A stretch of 64,000 nucleotides of DNA from Dama dama. Its lineage: Eukaryota; Chordata; Mammalia; Artiodactyla; Cervidae. Position 1 is the stretch's first letter. Each line of letters starts with the position of its first letter. The notes under the pieces were generated by a model, which did no database searches, was not told the DNA's origin, and was given only the letters and a program-made list of their open reading frames with translations. The stretch is from NCBI RefSeq assembly GCF_033118175.1, contig NC_083699.1:47403001-47467000 (forward strand). The letters run 5' to 3'. Below, one piece after another: positions 12,112-24,089 of this stretch. The position numbers and the translations under genes are program-made.

Positions 12112-12256
12112 AGCAAGTAACCAGGTTACTCAACAGAGGCCTCAGTTTCCCCATCTGTAAAATGGAGCTATAAGACTCACTATCTCAGACTGTGGAAAGG
12201 ATTAAATGAGATATGCATGTAAGTTTCCTGGATTTAGCAGGCACTTAGTAAACAGC
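12112..12256 (+). repeat. MIR SINE, split by BovB copy 2
   Basis: MIR text (cagtttccccatctgtaaaatgg, gattaaatgagatatgcatg, gcacttagtaaacagc). Its end resumes at 15287-15310 (agtgaacagcagtattattatt). Confidence 0.8.
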
Positions 12257-15200
12257 TCCATGAACAGTATGAAAAGGCAAAATGATAGGATACTGAAAGA
12301 GGAACTCCCCAGGTCAGTAGGTGCCCAATATGCTACTGGAGATCAATGGAGAAATAACTCCAAAAAGAATGAAGGGATGGAGCCAAAGCAAAAGCAATAC
12401 TCAGTTGTGGATGTGACTGGTGATAGAAGCAAGGTCTGATGCTGTAAAGAGCAATATTGCATAGGAACCTGGAATGTTAGGTCCATGAATCAAGGCAAAT
12501 TGGAAGTGGTCAAACAGGAGATGGCAAGAGTGAACATTGACATTTTAGGAATCAGCGAACTAAAATGGACTGGAATGAGTGAATTTAACTCAGATGACCA
12601 TTATATCTACTACTGTGGGCAGGAATTCCTTAGAAGAAATGGAGTAGCCATCATGGTCAACAAAAGAGTCCAAAATGCAGTACTTGGATGCAGTCTCAAA
12701 AACAACAGAATGATCTCTGTTCGTTTCCAAGGCAAACCATTCAATATCACGGTGATCCAAGCCTATGCCCCAACCAGTAATGCTGAAGAAGCTGAAGTTG
12801 AATGGTTCTATGAAGGCCTACAAGACCTCTTAGAACTAACACCCAAAAAAGATGTCCTTTTCATTATAGGGGACTGGGATGCAAAAATAGGAAGTCAAGA
12901 AACACCTGGAGTAACAGGCAAATTTGGCCTTGGAGTATGGAATGAAGCAGGGCAAAGGCTAATAAGAGTTTTGCCAAGAGAAGGCACTGGTCATAGCAAA
13001 CACCCTCTTCCAGCAACACAAGAGAAGACTCTACACATGGACATCACCAGATGGTCAACACCGAAATCAGACTGATTATATCCTTTGCAGCCAAAGATGG
13101 ACAAGCTCTATACAGTCAGCAAAAACAATACCGGGAGCTGACTGAGACTCAGATCATGAACTCCTTATTGGCAAATTCAGACTTAAACTGAAGAAAGTGG
13201 GGAAACCACTAGACCATTCAGGTATGACTAAATCAAATCCCTTATGACTATACAGTGGAAATGAGAAATAGATTTAAGGGACTAGATCTCATAGACAGAG
13301 AGCCTGATGAACTATGGACGGAGGTTCATGACATTGTACAGGAGAAAGGGAGCAAGACCATCCCCATGGAAAAGAAATGCAAAAAAGCAAAATGACTGTC
13401 TGAGGAGGCATTACAAATAGCTGTGAAAACAAGAGAAGCGAAAAGCAAAGTAGAAAAGGAAAGATATACCCATTTGAATGCAGAGTTCCAAAGAATAGCA
13501 AGGAGAGATAAGACAGCCTTCCTCAGCGATCAATGCAAAGAAATAGAGGAAGACAATAGAATGGGAAAGACTAGAGATCGCTTCAAGAAAATTAGATACC
13601 AAGGGAACATTTCATGCAAAGAAGGGGACAATAAAGGGCAGAAATGGTATGGACCTAACAGAAGCAGAAGATATAAAGAAGAGGTGGCAAGAATACACAG
13701 AAGAACTATACAAAAAAGATCTTCATGACCAGATAATCATGATGGTGTGATCACTCACCTAGAGCCAGACATCCTGGAATGTGAAGTCAAGTGGGCCTTA
13801 GAAAGCATCACTATGAACAAAGCTAGTGGAGGCGATGGAATTCCAGCTGAACTTCAATTTCAATTCCTGACAGATGATGCTGTAAAAGTGCTGCACTCAA
13901 TATGACAGCAAATTTGGAAAACTCACCAGTGGCCACAGGACTGGAAAAGGTCAGTTTTCATTCCAATCCCAAAGAAAGGCAATGCCAAAGAATGTTCAAA
14001 CTACCGCACAATTGCACTCATCTCACACACTAGTAAAGTAATGCTCAAAATTCTCCAAACCAGGCTTCAGCAATACGTGAACCGTGAACTTCCAGATGTT
14101 CAAGCTGGTTTTAGAAAAGGCAGAGGAACCAGAGATCAAATTGCCAACATCAACTGGATCATTGAAAAAACAAGAGAGTTCCAGAAAAACATCTATTTCT
14201 GCTTTATTGAGTATACCAAAGCCTTTGACTGTTTGAATCACAATAAACTGTGGAAAATTCTGAAAGAGGTGGGCATACCAGACCACCTGGCCTGCCTCTT
14301 GAGAAACCTATATGCAGGTCAGGAAGCAACAGTTAGAACTGGATATGGAACAACAGACTGGTTCCAAATAGGAAATGGAGTACGCCAAGGCTGTATATTG
14401 TCACCCTGCTTATTTAACTTATATGCAGGGTACATCATGAGAAACGCTGGGCTGGAAGAAGCACAAGTTGGAATCAAGATTGCCAGGAGAAATAGCAATA
14501 ACCTCAGATATGCAGATGACACCACCCTTATGGCAGAAAGTGAAGAGGAACTAAAAAACCTCTTGATGAAAGTGAAAGAAGAGTGAAAAAGTTGGCTTAA
14601 AGCTCAACATTCAGAAAACTAAGATCATTGCATCCGGTCCCATCATTTCATGGCAAATAGATGGGGAAACAGTGGAAACAGTGTCAGACTTTATTTTTTT
14701 GGGCTCCAAAATCACTGCAGATGGTGATTGCTGCCATGAAATTAAAAGACGCTTACTCCTTGGAAGGAAAGTTATGACCAACCTAGATAGCATATTAAAA
14801 AGCAGAGATATTACTTTGCCAACAAAGGTCCATCTAGTTAAGGCTATGGTTTTTCCAGTGGTCATGTATGGATGTGAGAGTTGAACTGTGAAGAAAGCTG
14901 AGCGCCAAAGAATTGATGCTTTTGAACTGTGGTGTTGGAGAAGACTCTTGAGAGTCCCTTGGACTGCAAGGAGATCCAACCAGTCCATTTTAAAGGAGAT
15001 CAGTCCTGGGTGTTCATGGAAGGACTGATGCTGAAGCTGAAACTCTAATATTTTGGCCATCTCATGCAAAGAGTTGACTCATTGGAAAAGACCCTGATGC
15101 TGGGAGGAATTGTGGGTTGGAGGAGAAGGGGACAACAGAGGATGAGATGTCTGGATGGCATCACCGACTCAATGGACATGAGTTTGAGTAAACTCTGGGA

Positions 15201-15286
15201 GTTGGTGGTGGACAGGGATGCCTGGCGTGCTGCGATTCATGGGGTCGCAAAGAGTCGGACACGACTGAGCGACTGAACTGACTGAC
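12257..15286 (+). mobile_element. BovB LINE copy 2, 5' truncated, about 3 kb
   Basis: The element starts at tccatgaacagtatgaaaagg and runs to the canonical 3' end (gacacgactgagcgactgaactg). It is less decayed than copy 1. An endonuclease frame is open 12485-13075 (GDWDAKIG in place of the usual GDWN), and a reverse-transcriptase frame 14041-14586 holds YADD at 14509-14520, but frameshifts and stops separate them. An 11-bp target duplication, tagt(a/g)aacagc, flanks it at 12246-12256 and 15287-15297. It inserted into a MIR. Confidence 0.92.
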
Positions 15287-15297
15287 TAGTGAACAGC

Positions 15298-15489
15298 AGT
15301 ATTATTATTAAGATTTTTATTTTTTGTAGACCCATTTTGAGTTTGTTCAGACAACTGAACATATGATTTACTTTAGCGACTGAACCGAAACTGAACAGCA
15401 CTAACGAATGTTATCCTTGGCAGATGTAGAGCTGTGGAACCAGAATAGCATCTGAAGTCATTCTAGACTCTGGCCCTGTGTCCCTGCAG
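15298..15489. other. Sequence between BovB copy 2 and the first PIGZ coding exon
   Basis: End of the MIR, then the acceptor region of PIGZ. A fragment with gcgactgaaccgaaactgaac (15377 onward) looks like another BovB/SINE 3' scrap. Confidence 0.5.
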
Positions 15490-15622
15490 CAATTTGACAT
15501 GGAAACGGCAGCCAGGGTGCTGTGGGGCAGCCTTGGCCTGCTCCGCCTGGTGTGGTGTCTCCTTCCACAGACAGGCTACGTGCACCCAGATGAGTTCTTC
15601 CAGTCTCCCGAGGTCATGGCAG
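15490..15622 (+). CDS. PIGZ: PIGZ first coding exon (9 nt of 5' UTR plus 41 codons)
   Basis: A polypyrimidine stretch ending in cag at 15487-15489 marks the acceptor, so this is an internal exon and a non-coding first exon should lie upstream; I could not place it. The ATG is at 15499. The exon ends at 15622 one base into a codon, before gtaaag. It encodes the signal-anchor-like hydrophobic start and the HPDEFFQ motif, whose Asp is expected to be important in GT22 enzymes. Confidence 0.9.
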
Positions 15623-18600
15623 GTAAAGCTCCCCATGTGTGGTTAAGATAAGTTTGTGCAGCAAAGTTTGGTCGAGGAACTGGTTGATTATTTAGAGTGT
15701 GCATGAATGTTCAATTGTATCTGACTTTACAACCCCCACCGGTCTCCTCTGTCCATAGAATTTCCCAGGCAAGAATACTGGAGTGGGTGGCTATTTCCTT
15801 CTTGAGGGAATCTTCCCAACCCAGGGATCGGATCTGTGTCTCCTGCAATGGCAAGTGGATTCTTTACTACCTGTGCCACCTGGGAAGCCGCTGGATATTT
15901 AGTGCAGAGGGAGAAAAATGTCTGTGCACATGAGCAGTAAATCCACAAGCCCCTCTGGCATAAGAATTTGAGTGTAGGAACGTCACATCTCCTTCCTGAG
16001 CGGCGACAATGACCTAAATGTTACCAGTGAAATGCCAGCCTCTTTGATGTTTTCCTGCTTATACCAACAGTACAGGTTTTCAGAACAAAAGCTGTTTGGG
16101 GCTTCTCAGTGGAAAGATTTCGAAGTTGGGCTTCCCCAGTGGTTGGGGAAGCCTACACAGGGCTGTAACATAATGATGAAACTTTCCTTCTGTAGGTTCA
16201 TGTGATGTCTGAGGGAACTCAGACCTAGACTGCTCACTTGTTAGAACTTTGCTTCTAGGTGGTATAGGACATGTCATTAAGACAGTTGCCAGAAACCTTG
16301 AGGCTTTTCAGGTGCTGTGGTCACAAGCCTTCCTCCTCATGGCTCAAGATGTCTGCTTGAGCTCCAGCCATCAAGTTAAACACCAGGTCTTTCCCACCAC
16401 CAGAAAACAGATAGGCATTCCTACTTTCTTTAAGGGCATGTTTTGAAAGTCACATACTTTTTGCTCATTTTCATTTTATTGGTCAAAATATGTCACGTGA
16501 CCACACCTAGCTGCAAAGGGATGCTAAAAAATATAGTCTTTATATCTGACCACATGCCCAGCTAAAGAGACTAAGGATGAAGGAAGAAATGGATATTAAG
16601 GAGGTATCAGTCCTTTCTGCCATAGACCTCAACAGGTAGATTTGCTTTTAAAGTTGAAAAGTCCAGTATTATTCGTTTTTTAACCACATTTATTTTTGTC
16701 TTGCTGGGTCTTCACCGCTTCATGGGCATTTTTCTCTAGTTGTGGTGAGCGGGGGTATTCTTAGTTATGGTGCGAGGGCTTCTCATTGAGGTGGCTTCTC
16801 TTGTTGCAGAACACAGACTCTATGGTGTGAGGGCTTCAGTAGTTGTGACACGTGGGCTCAATAGTTGTGGCCCACAGGCTTAGTTGCTCTGCAGCATGTG
16901 GGATCTTCCTGGATTGGGGATTGAACCCATGTCTCCTGCACTGACAGGCAGATTCTTTACCACTGAGCCACCAGGGAAGCCCAGGTCTGGTCTTCTTTTC
17001 CACCCCGATTTAACCTGAGCCAGTAAAAAGCAGCCAGATGATCCGACCCGAGACTTCATTTTTTTCCCTTTCACCTTCTGACGTACAGAAAACTGCCAAA
17101 AGGCTGGATGAATAGGAGAAGCAAAGATCCTTAAACAACCCACAGTGTTATCAAGTGGGAGATGTTGTGAGACCTGGAGCTAAGATGCAGAAATTAAGTT
17201 TTTTCCCTCATCCCCACTCAAAGCTCTGTGACAGTGGGGTACAGGGTCACAGACTAGCCCCACACAGCAAGTAATTTTAATTACACGGGTATATTCATTT
17301 TAAAACTAGATACATTTTAAAACTAGATTACTAGATAAAACTAGTAATCTTGGACCATAAGCACAGTTGCTCACTCCCTTCCTCACTCTCACAGTGCTTG
17401 TCCTGGAGGACAGTCATGATCACAAAGATGCGTTTTTGACTCTGGAGACCTTAGAGCGCCAAGAAGCGGAATGGAGCCTCCCCTGCTCCTCCCCACACAC
17501 ACTGTCCAGGGCGTAGTGTTACCTCACTTCGCAGGTGCGAGGTTGCACAGCAGACCATTGCAGGCCTGGCAGCTTAACCCTGGAGTTTCACCCCAGCAGC
17601 CCCTGCCGCACTGTGTTCTTCCCACTGCTGACCTGGAAGCTCACAGTTCTGTAAATCAGAAGTCCCACCAAGGCTCCCTGCTCAGGGTACCAAAAGCTGT
17701 GGGCTGGGCTAGTTCTTATCTGGAAGTTCTGGGGAGATATTTGCTTCCAAGCTCGTCCTTGCTGTTGGATAGGTTTAGTTTGTTGAGGCTATGAACCAAA
17801 GTCCCATTTCCTTGCCTTGTTGTGGGCCAGTGGCTGCTCTCCACTCCCAGAGGCCACCCGCCTTCCTTGCCAACAGCCCCTCCACCTTTAAGCCAGCAGA
17901 TCCTCCCCCTCTTTGATGTCCTCTTCAGCACCAGCTGAAGATGACTCTGGTCTGAAGGGTTCCTGTGATTTTGTCACACCCACCTGGGTGCTCTCCCTGC
18001 CTTGGGGCCAGCTGTCCCCCACCACATCACCTAATCTCAGGAGTGGGCTCTGTCAGCTTCACAGCCCTAGGGTTGTGTAGGGCACAGACAGTCCTGGGGG
18101 CCAGGCTGGGGTTTGGTCTCTCATGCTCTCGAGCTGGGATCTGGCTCACCTCTCCTGCTCTCTCTGCAGAGGACGTCCTGGGCGTCGAGGCCGCCCGGCC
18201 CTGGGAGTTTCACCCCAGCAGTGCCTGCCGCACGGTGGTCTTCCCACTGCTGACCTCTGGCTCTGCCTTCTGGCTCGTCAGGCTCTGGGAAGAGTGGGGT
18301 CCATGGCCGGGCGTGGTGAGTGGCTACGTGCTGCTGGTGGGGCCCCGACTCCTCCTCACCGCCCTCTCCTTTGCCCTGGACCTGGCCGTGTACCACCTGG
18401 CTCCAGCCTGGGGGGCGGAGCGCTGGAACGCCCTGCTCCTGCTGTCGGGTTCCTACGTCACCCTGGTCTTCTACACAAGGACCTTCTCCAACGCCATTGA
18501 GGGACTGCTCTTCGCCTGGCTGCTGGTACTGGTGTCCCCTGGGGTGCCCAGGAGCTGCACACCCAGGAAGCCCGCTCCAGGCCCGCGGTGGCATGGCTGG

Positions 18601-19788
18601 CTTCTTGGGGGCCTCGTGGTGGCTGGCTTCTTCAACCGGCCCACCTTTCTGGCCTTTGCTCTGGTCCCCCTCTTCCTCTGGGGCACTTGCGGAGCCACAG
18701 ATCCCAGCTTCAAGTCGTTGACCCAGCAAGCCCTGGTGCTGCTCCCGGGGGCAATCCTCACTGCAGTGGCATTTGTGGCTGCGGACAGCTGGTACTTCTC
18801 CAGTCCATCTAGACCCAGCACCCTTGTCCTTACGCCTGTCAACTTCTTGCACTACAACCTGGATCCAGTGAACCTGGCAAGGCATGGCACACACGTGAGG
18901 CTCACTCACCTGGCTGTCAACGGCTTCCTGCTCTTTGGGGCGCTGCACGCCCACACCCTGCGGGCCGCGTGGCAGCAGCTGCAGGCTGGCCTGCGGGCCT
19001 TCGCCCAGATGGGCTTCCCAAGGGCGCTGGGAGCCTGGAGCCCGCGGCCCAGCCCCAGGTCTCTCCTCCTACTCTTCTACTTCATGCCCCTCGCCCTCCT
19101 GTCTGCCTTTAGCCACCAGGAGGCTCGCTTCCTGATTCCCCTCCTGGTGCCCCTTGTCCTGCTCTGTAGTCTGCAGACCCAGCTGGCCCCCTACAGGGGC
19201 ACCCTGGCCCTCTTCAACATCCTGGGTGCCCTCTTCTTCGGCTGTCTGCACCAGGGGGGCCTCGTGCCTGGCCTGGGGCACCTGGAGCGGGTGGTTCATG
19301 CCCCTGAGCCCTTGCGTGTACCCACCCACTTCACACTCGTCTTCACCCACACCTACATGCCCCCCCGGCACCTCCTGCATCTCCCGGGCTTGGGCTTGTC
19401 AGTGGATGTGGTGGACATGGGCGGGGCTGAGGACGGGGTCCTGTGCCAAGCCCTGAAAAACTTCACCAGACACCCATCCTGCCAAGTGGCTGGGGGGCCG
19501 TGGTTCTGCCGCCTGTTTGTGGTGACCCCTGGCACCAGCAGGCCGGCCGTGAGGAAGTGCCGCTTCCCACTCAGGAGTGAGACGCTCATCTTTCCCCACC
19601 TGACCCTGGAGGACCCACCAGCCCTGTCCTCCCTGCTGAGCAGTGCTTGGAGGGACCATCTCAGCCTTCATATCCTGGAGCTGGGGGAGAAGCCTGACAA
19701 TATGACACAGAAGCCACTGCCCAAGACAGCCCCAGGTGAGGGCCCCATTCCACCTCTAAGTGTTGGCTGGACTGGGACAGAGCCCTGA
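15499..19788 (+). CDS. PIGZ: PIGZ, GPI mannosyltransferase 4 (two coding exons joined)
   Basis: Joining 15499-15622 to 18170-19788 gives a 580-residue protein, close to the 579 of human PIGZ. The family (GT22; PIG-B, ALG9, ALG12) uses dolichol-phosphate mannose to add mannose in the ER lumen; PIGZ adds the fourth, side-branch mannose to GPI anchors. Seen in the sequence: an N-terminal hydrophobic segment, then the GT22 first-loop motif HPDEFFQ (residues 29-35), many hydrophobic segments, and the second family motif HQEARFL (from H357). The splice is phase 1 (G|AG) with consensus gtaaag donor and pyrimidine-rich acceptor. The start has a purine at -3 and G at +4. A gtgagg donor-like site lies near the C-terminus, but reading through it to the stop gives the expected family length. 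It lies upstream of NCBP2AS2/NCBP2 as expected for this syntenic block. Confidence 0.95.
15699..15889 (-). mobile_element. Bov-tA-type SINE in the PIGZ intron (minus)
   Basis: Complement body with gaatactggagtgggtggct and the tRNA head complement tgccacctgggaagcc. Confidence 0.88.
15890..16680. other. PIGZ intron, no further gene
   Basis: Mostly unique-looking DNA. A perfect 9-bp hairpin, gcttcccca/tggggaagc, lies at 16131-16153. Confidence 0.5.
16681..16982 (-). mobile_element. CHR-type SINE in the PIGZ intron
   Basis: Complement of the CHR family, with the head complement ccaccagggaagccc at the right end and an A-rich tail complement at the left. Confidence 0.88.
16983..17577. other. PIGZ intron, including a small tandem/inverted repeat
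   Basis: No gene. 17296-17312 and 17313-17329 are a 17-bp tandem repeat (cattttaaaactagata/t). 17326-17334 and 17341-17349 form the inverted repeat gattactag/ctagtaatc. Confidence 0.6.
17578..17634 (+). pseudogene. Fossil duplicate of part of the PIGZ large exon, inside the PIGZ intron
   Basis: This 57-bp stretch matches 18199-18256 of the PIGZ large exon with four mismatches and a one-base gap (about 91%). The shared core includes gagtttcaccccagcag and ttcccactgctgacct. The similarity fades on both sides. A cag at 17532-17534 could be a degraded acceptor belonging to the same duplication. It is not expected to be used, because the one-base gap breaks the reading frame. Confidence 0.75.
17635..18169. 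other. PIGZ intron 3' part
   Basis: GC-rich, ending in the acceptor of the large exon. The open frame of the exon reaches back to 17965 by chance. Confidence 0.6.
18170..19788 (+). CDS. PIGZ: PIGZ large terminal coding exon
   Basis: The acceptor tctctctgcag ends at 18169. The exon completes Glu42 and encodes the remaining 538 residues to TGA at 19786-19788. It is strongly GC-rich compared with the surrounding AT-rich repeats, holds the run of transmembrane segments and the HQEARFL motif, and leaves several long open frames on the other strand as by-products of its base composition. The open frame extends upstream into the intron to 17965, but that part has no coding support. Confidence 0.95.
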
Positions 19789-20045
19789 TTCTCTTCCTTT
19801 CCTTTCCTTTCCAAAATTCCCACCACTGCCTCTCCTGTGGACAGCCTTTGACTCTTCCACTTCCTGGGTAAAACTGACATCCACTTCCCCTCCAAAACCA
19901 AAGATCTGATCAGTCATGGTCCTGATGCCAAGGTCCCCAAAGAACCTAATGTAATCACTGATGCCAAATGTCTATTCCTGCCCTATTCCTTCCAGTTACT
20001 GTAATGTTTTAAACAAATAAATTGCACCTGATTGTGAAAGAAGAC
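19789..20045 (+). other. PIGZ: PIGZ 3' UTR with poly(A) signal
   Basis: A short 3' UTR follows the stop. A canonical AATAAA is at 20016-20021 and cleavage is expected about 20 nt later. The end is inferred. Confidence 0.7.
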
Positions 20046-20514
20046 AGCAATCTCCTAATGACATTCCTGAATGATTTCCCCTAAAGCTTCCAGGATGCTT
20101 ACCTCTTGCTGTCATGACAACCCTTTGGCCTCCTAGATACCTAGAAGGAGGCAGTGCAGTGATATTCAAAAGAAGGTAGCTCAGATTCAGGAGGCCTCGT
20201 TCAAGTCCCTGGTCTTCTACACAATGGTTACATGCTCTTAAGAAAGCCCCTTCCCTTCACCCAGCCTATTTTCCAGCCTGCACAATGGTCTCTGAGGTGT
20301 CTGCCAGCTAACACTGTGTTGTTCCTGGGACTACAGTACAAGTTCCTTCCCAAAGCTCCGTAAGCATAGAAGTGGGTGTGGTGTATTTAATGGCACTTTG
20401 GTATCTGTCTCAATGCTTGGTTATTATGAAAACAAGTAGTTCTGGAATTTTTCTCCTACTTACTCTCTTACTCCTGTCCCTGAGAGAGGAGGTGGAAAAT
20501 TTCTGCATCTCACT
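20046..20514. other. Intergenic DNA downstream of PIGZ
   Basis: A weak MIR match lies at about 20150-20310 (tagctcagattcaggaggcc, gaaagccccttcccttcac). No gene. Confidence 0.45.
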
Positions 20515-20739
20515 ACTATTTATTTGACTGTGCTGGGTCTTAGCTGTGGCATGTGGGATCTTTGTCACGTCATGTGGGAACTTCGTGGCAGCGCATGGAC
20601 TCTAGTTGTGGCTCACGGGCTCCAGAGCATGGGCTTGGTAGTTGTGGTATGTGGGACCTTACTTCCCTGACCAAGGATTGAACCTGTGTCCCCTACACTG
20701 CAAAGCAGATTCTTAAGCACTGCACCACGAGAGAAGTCC
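20515..20739 (-). mobile_element. CHR-type SINE
   Basis: Complement of the family. Exact 12-bp target duplication ctgcatctcact at 20503-20514 and 20740-20751. Confidence 0.88.
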
Positions 20740-20751
20740 CTGCATCTCACT

Positions 20752-23239
20752 CTTCAGAGGTCAAAGAGCCCAGATGTTCAGCCCCATGGGAATGGAGACA
20801 CAAGGCTGGATTCTGGTGGCACTTGAGCACAAAACCTTAAGTATGGTCTGGTCACTCTCCATGTTCAAAGCCTCTGTCTGAAGCCCCTTCACAGGCTCAA
20901 GAGCAAACCCTATGCCAAACCCATACCTGCTGTGCTGGTGGAAGCCATCACACCCAGGCATCCTGCTCCCTGCAACACAGGGCACCCCTGCCCAGTCCAC
21001 TGGGATTGTGAGGAGTTGTGGCACTCAGCCTGTCCTCATTCTCCCTCCTCACAACCCTGCCATCTCTGGAGAATCAGAGGTACCCAGGCCTCTGCGAGCA
21101 GTGAGCTGGAGGAGCTCCTTCTGCCAGCTAGAGTCCTGGGTCATCTTGAAGCTCCACTTCCCACAGGCTGCTGCTGGGGTCCCCATGCCACATTTGCCTC
21201 AGGACTCCAGCCCTGACAGGAATTAGTGGCATGCTGGTAACTGTTTAGCAACCCATTCTCTAGGGGCAAAATAGCTCTTATTTCTAGTGTTTGCCAATTT
21301 GTGTGTTGTAGATACTCTCACCATGGCTGATTTCAAACTACTAAAATGATGTTACTGAACTTGGGAGATGCCAAGGATCCCTCTCCTGAGCTGACCTAAG
21401 CTAACTGTAGCACACTACCCAATAGTTCCCTCTTTAAAATTATAGGACCTGTTCATGAGTTTTATGTTCTTGTAGTTTGTTACTAACTTTGGGTTTCTTT
21501 TCCTACCTGTAGTGCTTAGCATCATCTTGGGCACCTGTAAGCACTTACTTACTTTGCAGCCAGAGAGGTTTTTTTGCCTAACAGATAAAAACCAAGTGCT
21601 GCCTGGAGATAACTCAGATTCTAAGGTCCCATATTCCTCTGGGATTCTTGGGACTTGTTTCTCTCCTTCACCAGGTAGGTTCACAACCTCAGAATTCCCT
21701 AGAGGAGCTGCTGGTGTAGCAGTCCATGTAGATCATAGTGGCCTGAGTGCTAACAATTTGTAAAGTGCTGGTATCTAGATTTGTGTGGCACTAAAGGGTG
21801 ATTTGAAATTGCCCTGCAGGATAGTGGAGTGAATTGCTTCCTGGCTTCACATTCTGACAAAGTTTAGCAGAGCTTGAAAGGCATGTTGGGAGATTGTTGC
21901 CCCTGGGGGTGGTGGGACAAACTTGGTCTGTTTCTTTAGCAGTAGGGTAAGTGGTGGGATGGCAAGCCAGACTACACTGGAGGCTTCCAAAGCCGGGAGG
22001 CATCCAAGTCACCTCTAGCTGGAGAAGAAGACCATTTTCTTGCTCTGTTCTCAGACTCCTTCTACAAATGGAGGGAATTTAGTTCCCGCACACTACCACA
22101 AAATATAAAACATCTGCCTTCATTTTTTGCTTTCCTTCCTTACCAAATGGCCATCTTGTCTAAAAGTTTCATTGCTTCCTGCAGTTTCCCTTTTTGTTTC
22201 TGCCAGTCTAGAAAAAGACCCAACTGTGAGTGTCCTTGAAGATTGCTTATGTTGAAGGTTAGGGGTTGGGTTGGGGACTGCTAACGTTGTGTTGCTCTGA
22301 TATCCAGATCCAGAGACAAACGAGTGGGACTGAAACCAATGAGGCAATCAAAGCAGAATGAACAAGCTCCTTGGGCTCCTTATTGTCAAGCTCAAGGAGA
22401 ATGCAGTGAGTTGCCTCTGGTCTGGGAGATGGAGGACAGGAGGGCAGGGTGCCAGACTAAAACTTTGGCATTAGGAGAGTGGGACACTGGCCTCAGAGAG
22501 GATTAACTAGAAGCACCTCTGATGGGAAGGCTGGAGGGTAGAATGTCAAGTCAGATCTTTGACCACCAGGAAAGTGGAGGACAAGCTGCTCTTGCTGCCT
22601 CACCCCCAGGGTAGGTCTCCATGCTATCCAGCTCCCTCTGTGACTACCACAAAGTCAGAATATAAATTGTTTCTACTGCTTTGAGCTTTCTAGATTGCAT
22701 GATTAACTCTGTAGCCTGATTAGAGACGATCAATGCATACATGGATTGCCTAATTGTGGGTCTGTTAGCTGCAGCATAGTCTTTAAGAGTGTATCCCAGA
22801 CCCTCTCAAATACGAACAAGAAATTCAGGTGGCTTGTTCCACGGTAGACAGTTGTCCTGATACCCAGTGGTGATGGTGGTGGCGGCAGCAGAAAATCAAA
22901 GTTAAGAAATAGCATTACACTTCCTCATGTGAAAGTGGTTGTAAGGAGTGAGATAACTGCATTAAGGAAGTGCCCGGAACAGAGGAAATGTGTTAATTAG
23001 TATTCTAATGTATAATGTATAATAATATACATTATTATTATACTGTAGGACTATATAATTCCTACAGTCCCAGGAATCCTAATCCACCTTCCCAGATAAG
23101 CACCAGGTTCATACTGAAGGCATGGGTGGATCCATCTCATCTGCCTTCACTAGTCAAGGTCATCTTATGACTCCCACAGCCTGGAAGCAGCACCAAGCCT
23201 AGCTATGTTTGATGGTGAGTTGTTTTCCAGGTTCTTGGG
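20752..23239. other. Intergenic DNA between PIGZ and NCBP2AS2
   Basis: About 2.5 kb in which I recognise no gene. Frames of 60-104 codons at 20761-21226 overlap on both strands and resemble nothing known. A short AT run lies at 23005-23045. Confidence 0.4.
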
Positions 23240-23641
23240 GTCAGCTGTGTCTAGTTCAAGGTGAGTTGGTTAAGACTGGATAGGACCACCAACCCTCCAA
23301 CTGGGCATGCTCCTGACCTTTTGACATCACAGAGCAGAAAACTCCACCCTCAGATGGTGCTAAGAACCTCCATTTTTCAAGCTGCAGATGCATGTGGCAT
23401 AGTTACACCTGTGCAGAACTACAATTACCACACCTTTCTCCAATCATCTTCCCCACACCTCCTGCCGCCTTGCTGCTTCTTTATCCCATAAATACCCCAA
23501 CCCCTTTCCCTTGAGGAAGACCAGATCTGAGACTAGTTCTCCTCCCCTGGCTGCTTTGCCAGTAACTCCTCTTCGCTGGAAACCTTTGCATCTCCGCATT
23601 TGGCTTGCTGCGCACGGGGCAAAAGAACCTTGTCCTGTAAC
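23240..23641 (+). mobile_element. Possible solo LTR of an endogenous retrovirus-like element
   Basis: The stretch has LTR-like architecture: a TATA-like ccataaatacccc near 23486, then a CT-rich R/U5-like part, and an end ggggcaaaagaaccttg...tgtaaca. No coding region accompanies it. The left boundary and family are uncertain, so treat this as a suggestion. Confidence 0.35.
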
Positions 23642-24089
23642 AATACCCATTACTCAGCTCACATATTTAATCAGAGGATTTTTTGGCAGTTGCAGGATTG
23701 TCTTTCCATCCAGGATCTCCCCTGGAAGTAGCCATCTGCTACATTAGTGCAGCGGCAGCAGCATCGATCACTAGTTTTAGTCCCATATGCTGAGGTTAAA
23801 CCTCTCTCCGGTTGTACTTAGGTCCATGGGTCTCTGCCCGCGGTGAATCAGGGCCGAGACTATCTTTCAGGCTTCGGGGAGTTTCTTCCTTCGCTGTGTC
23901 CTGTCCGATCACGGCTTCCCTGGGGGTGTCAAGTTTGGCCCGGGCTCTCTGATGAGTTGGACCTCTGTAGGCAAACAACTTGAGTCAGGATTCCAGGCCG
24001 TGCGTATTGTCGGCGATGACTCCTCAGCGCCGAGGCTGGTGCCCAGCCCAGAGGGAAAGCAGGCGACCTCGACCCGGCCCAGCCTAGGT
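23642..24089. other. Downstream flank of NCBP2AS2, CpG content rising
   Basis: Contains the probable 3' UTR of NCBP2AS2 (minus). No clear AATAAA was located with confidence. Confidence 0.4.

Noticed and set aside
12485..13075. Endonuclease frame of BovB copy 2 as a host gene
   Set aside because: It is continuous with broken BovB sequence on both sides and has a BovB target duplication, so it is a transposon remnant.
18121..18954. 277-codon open frame antisense to the PIGZ large exon
   Set aside because: It is a by-product of the GC-rich PIGZ coding exon. The sense strand encodes clear GT22 motifs, and the antisense peptide resembles nothing.
19733..19740. Donor-like cag|gtgagg near the PIGZ C-terminus
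   Set aside because: Reading through it gives 580 residues, in line with the family length, and a poly(A) signal follows shortly.
20912..21226. Overlapping 94- and 104-codon frames between PIGZ and NCBP2AS2
   Set aside because: Several frames are open at once in a moderately GC-rich patch, with no similarity, splice or promoter support.
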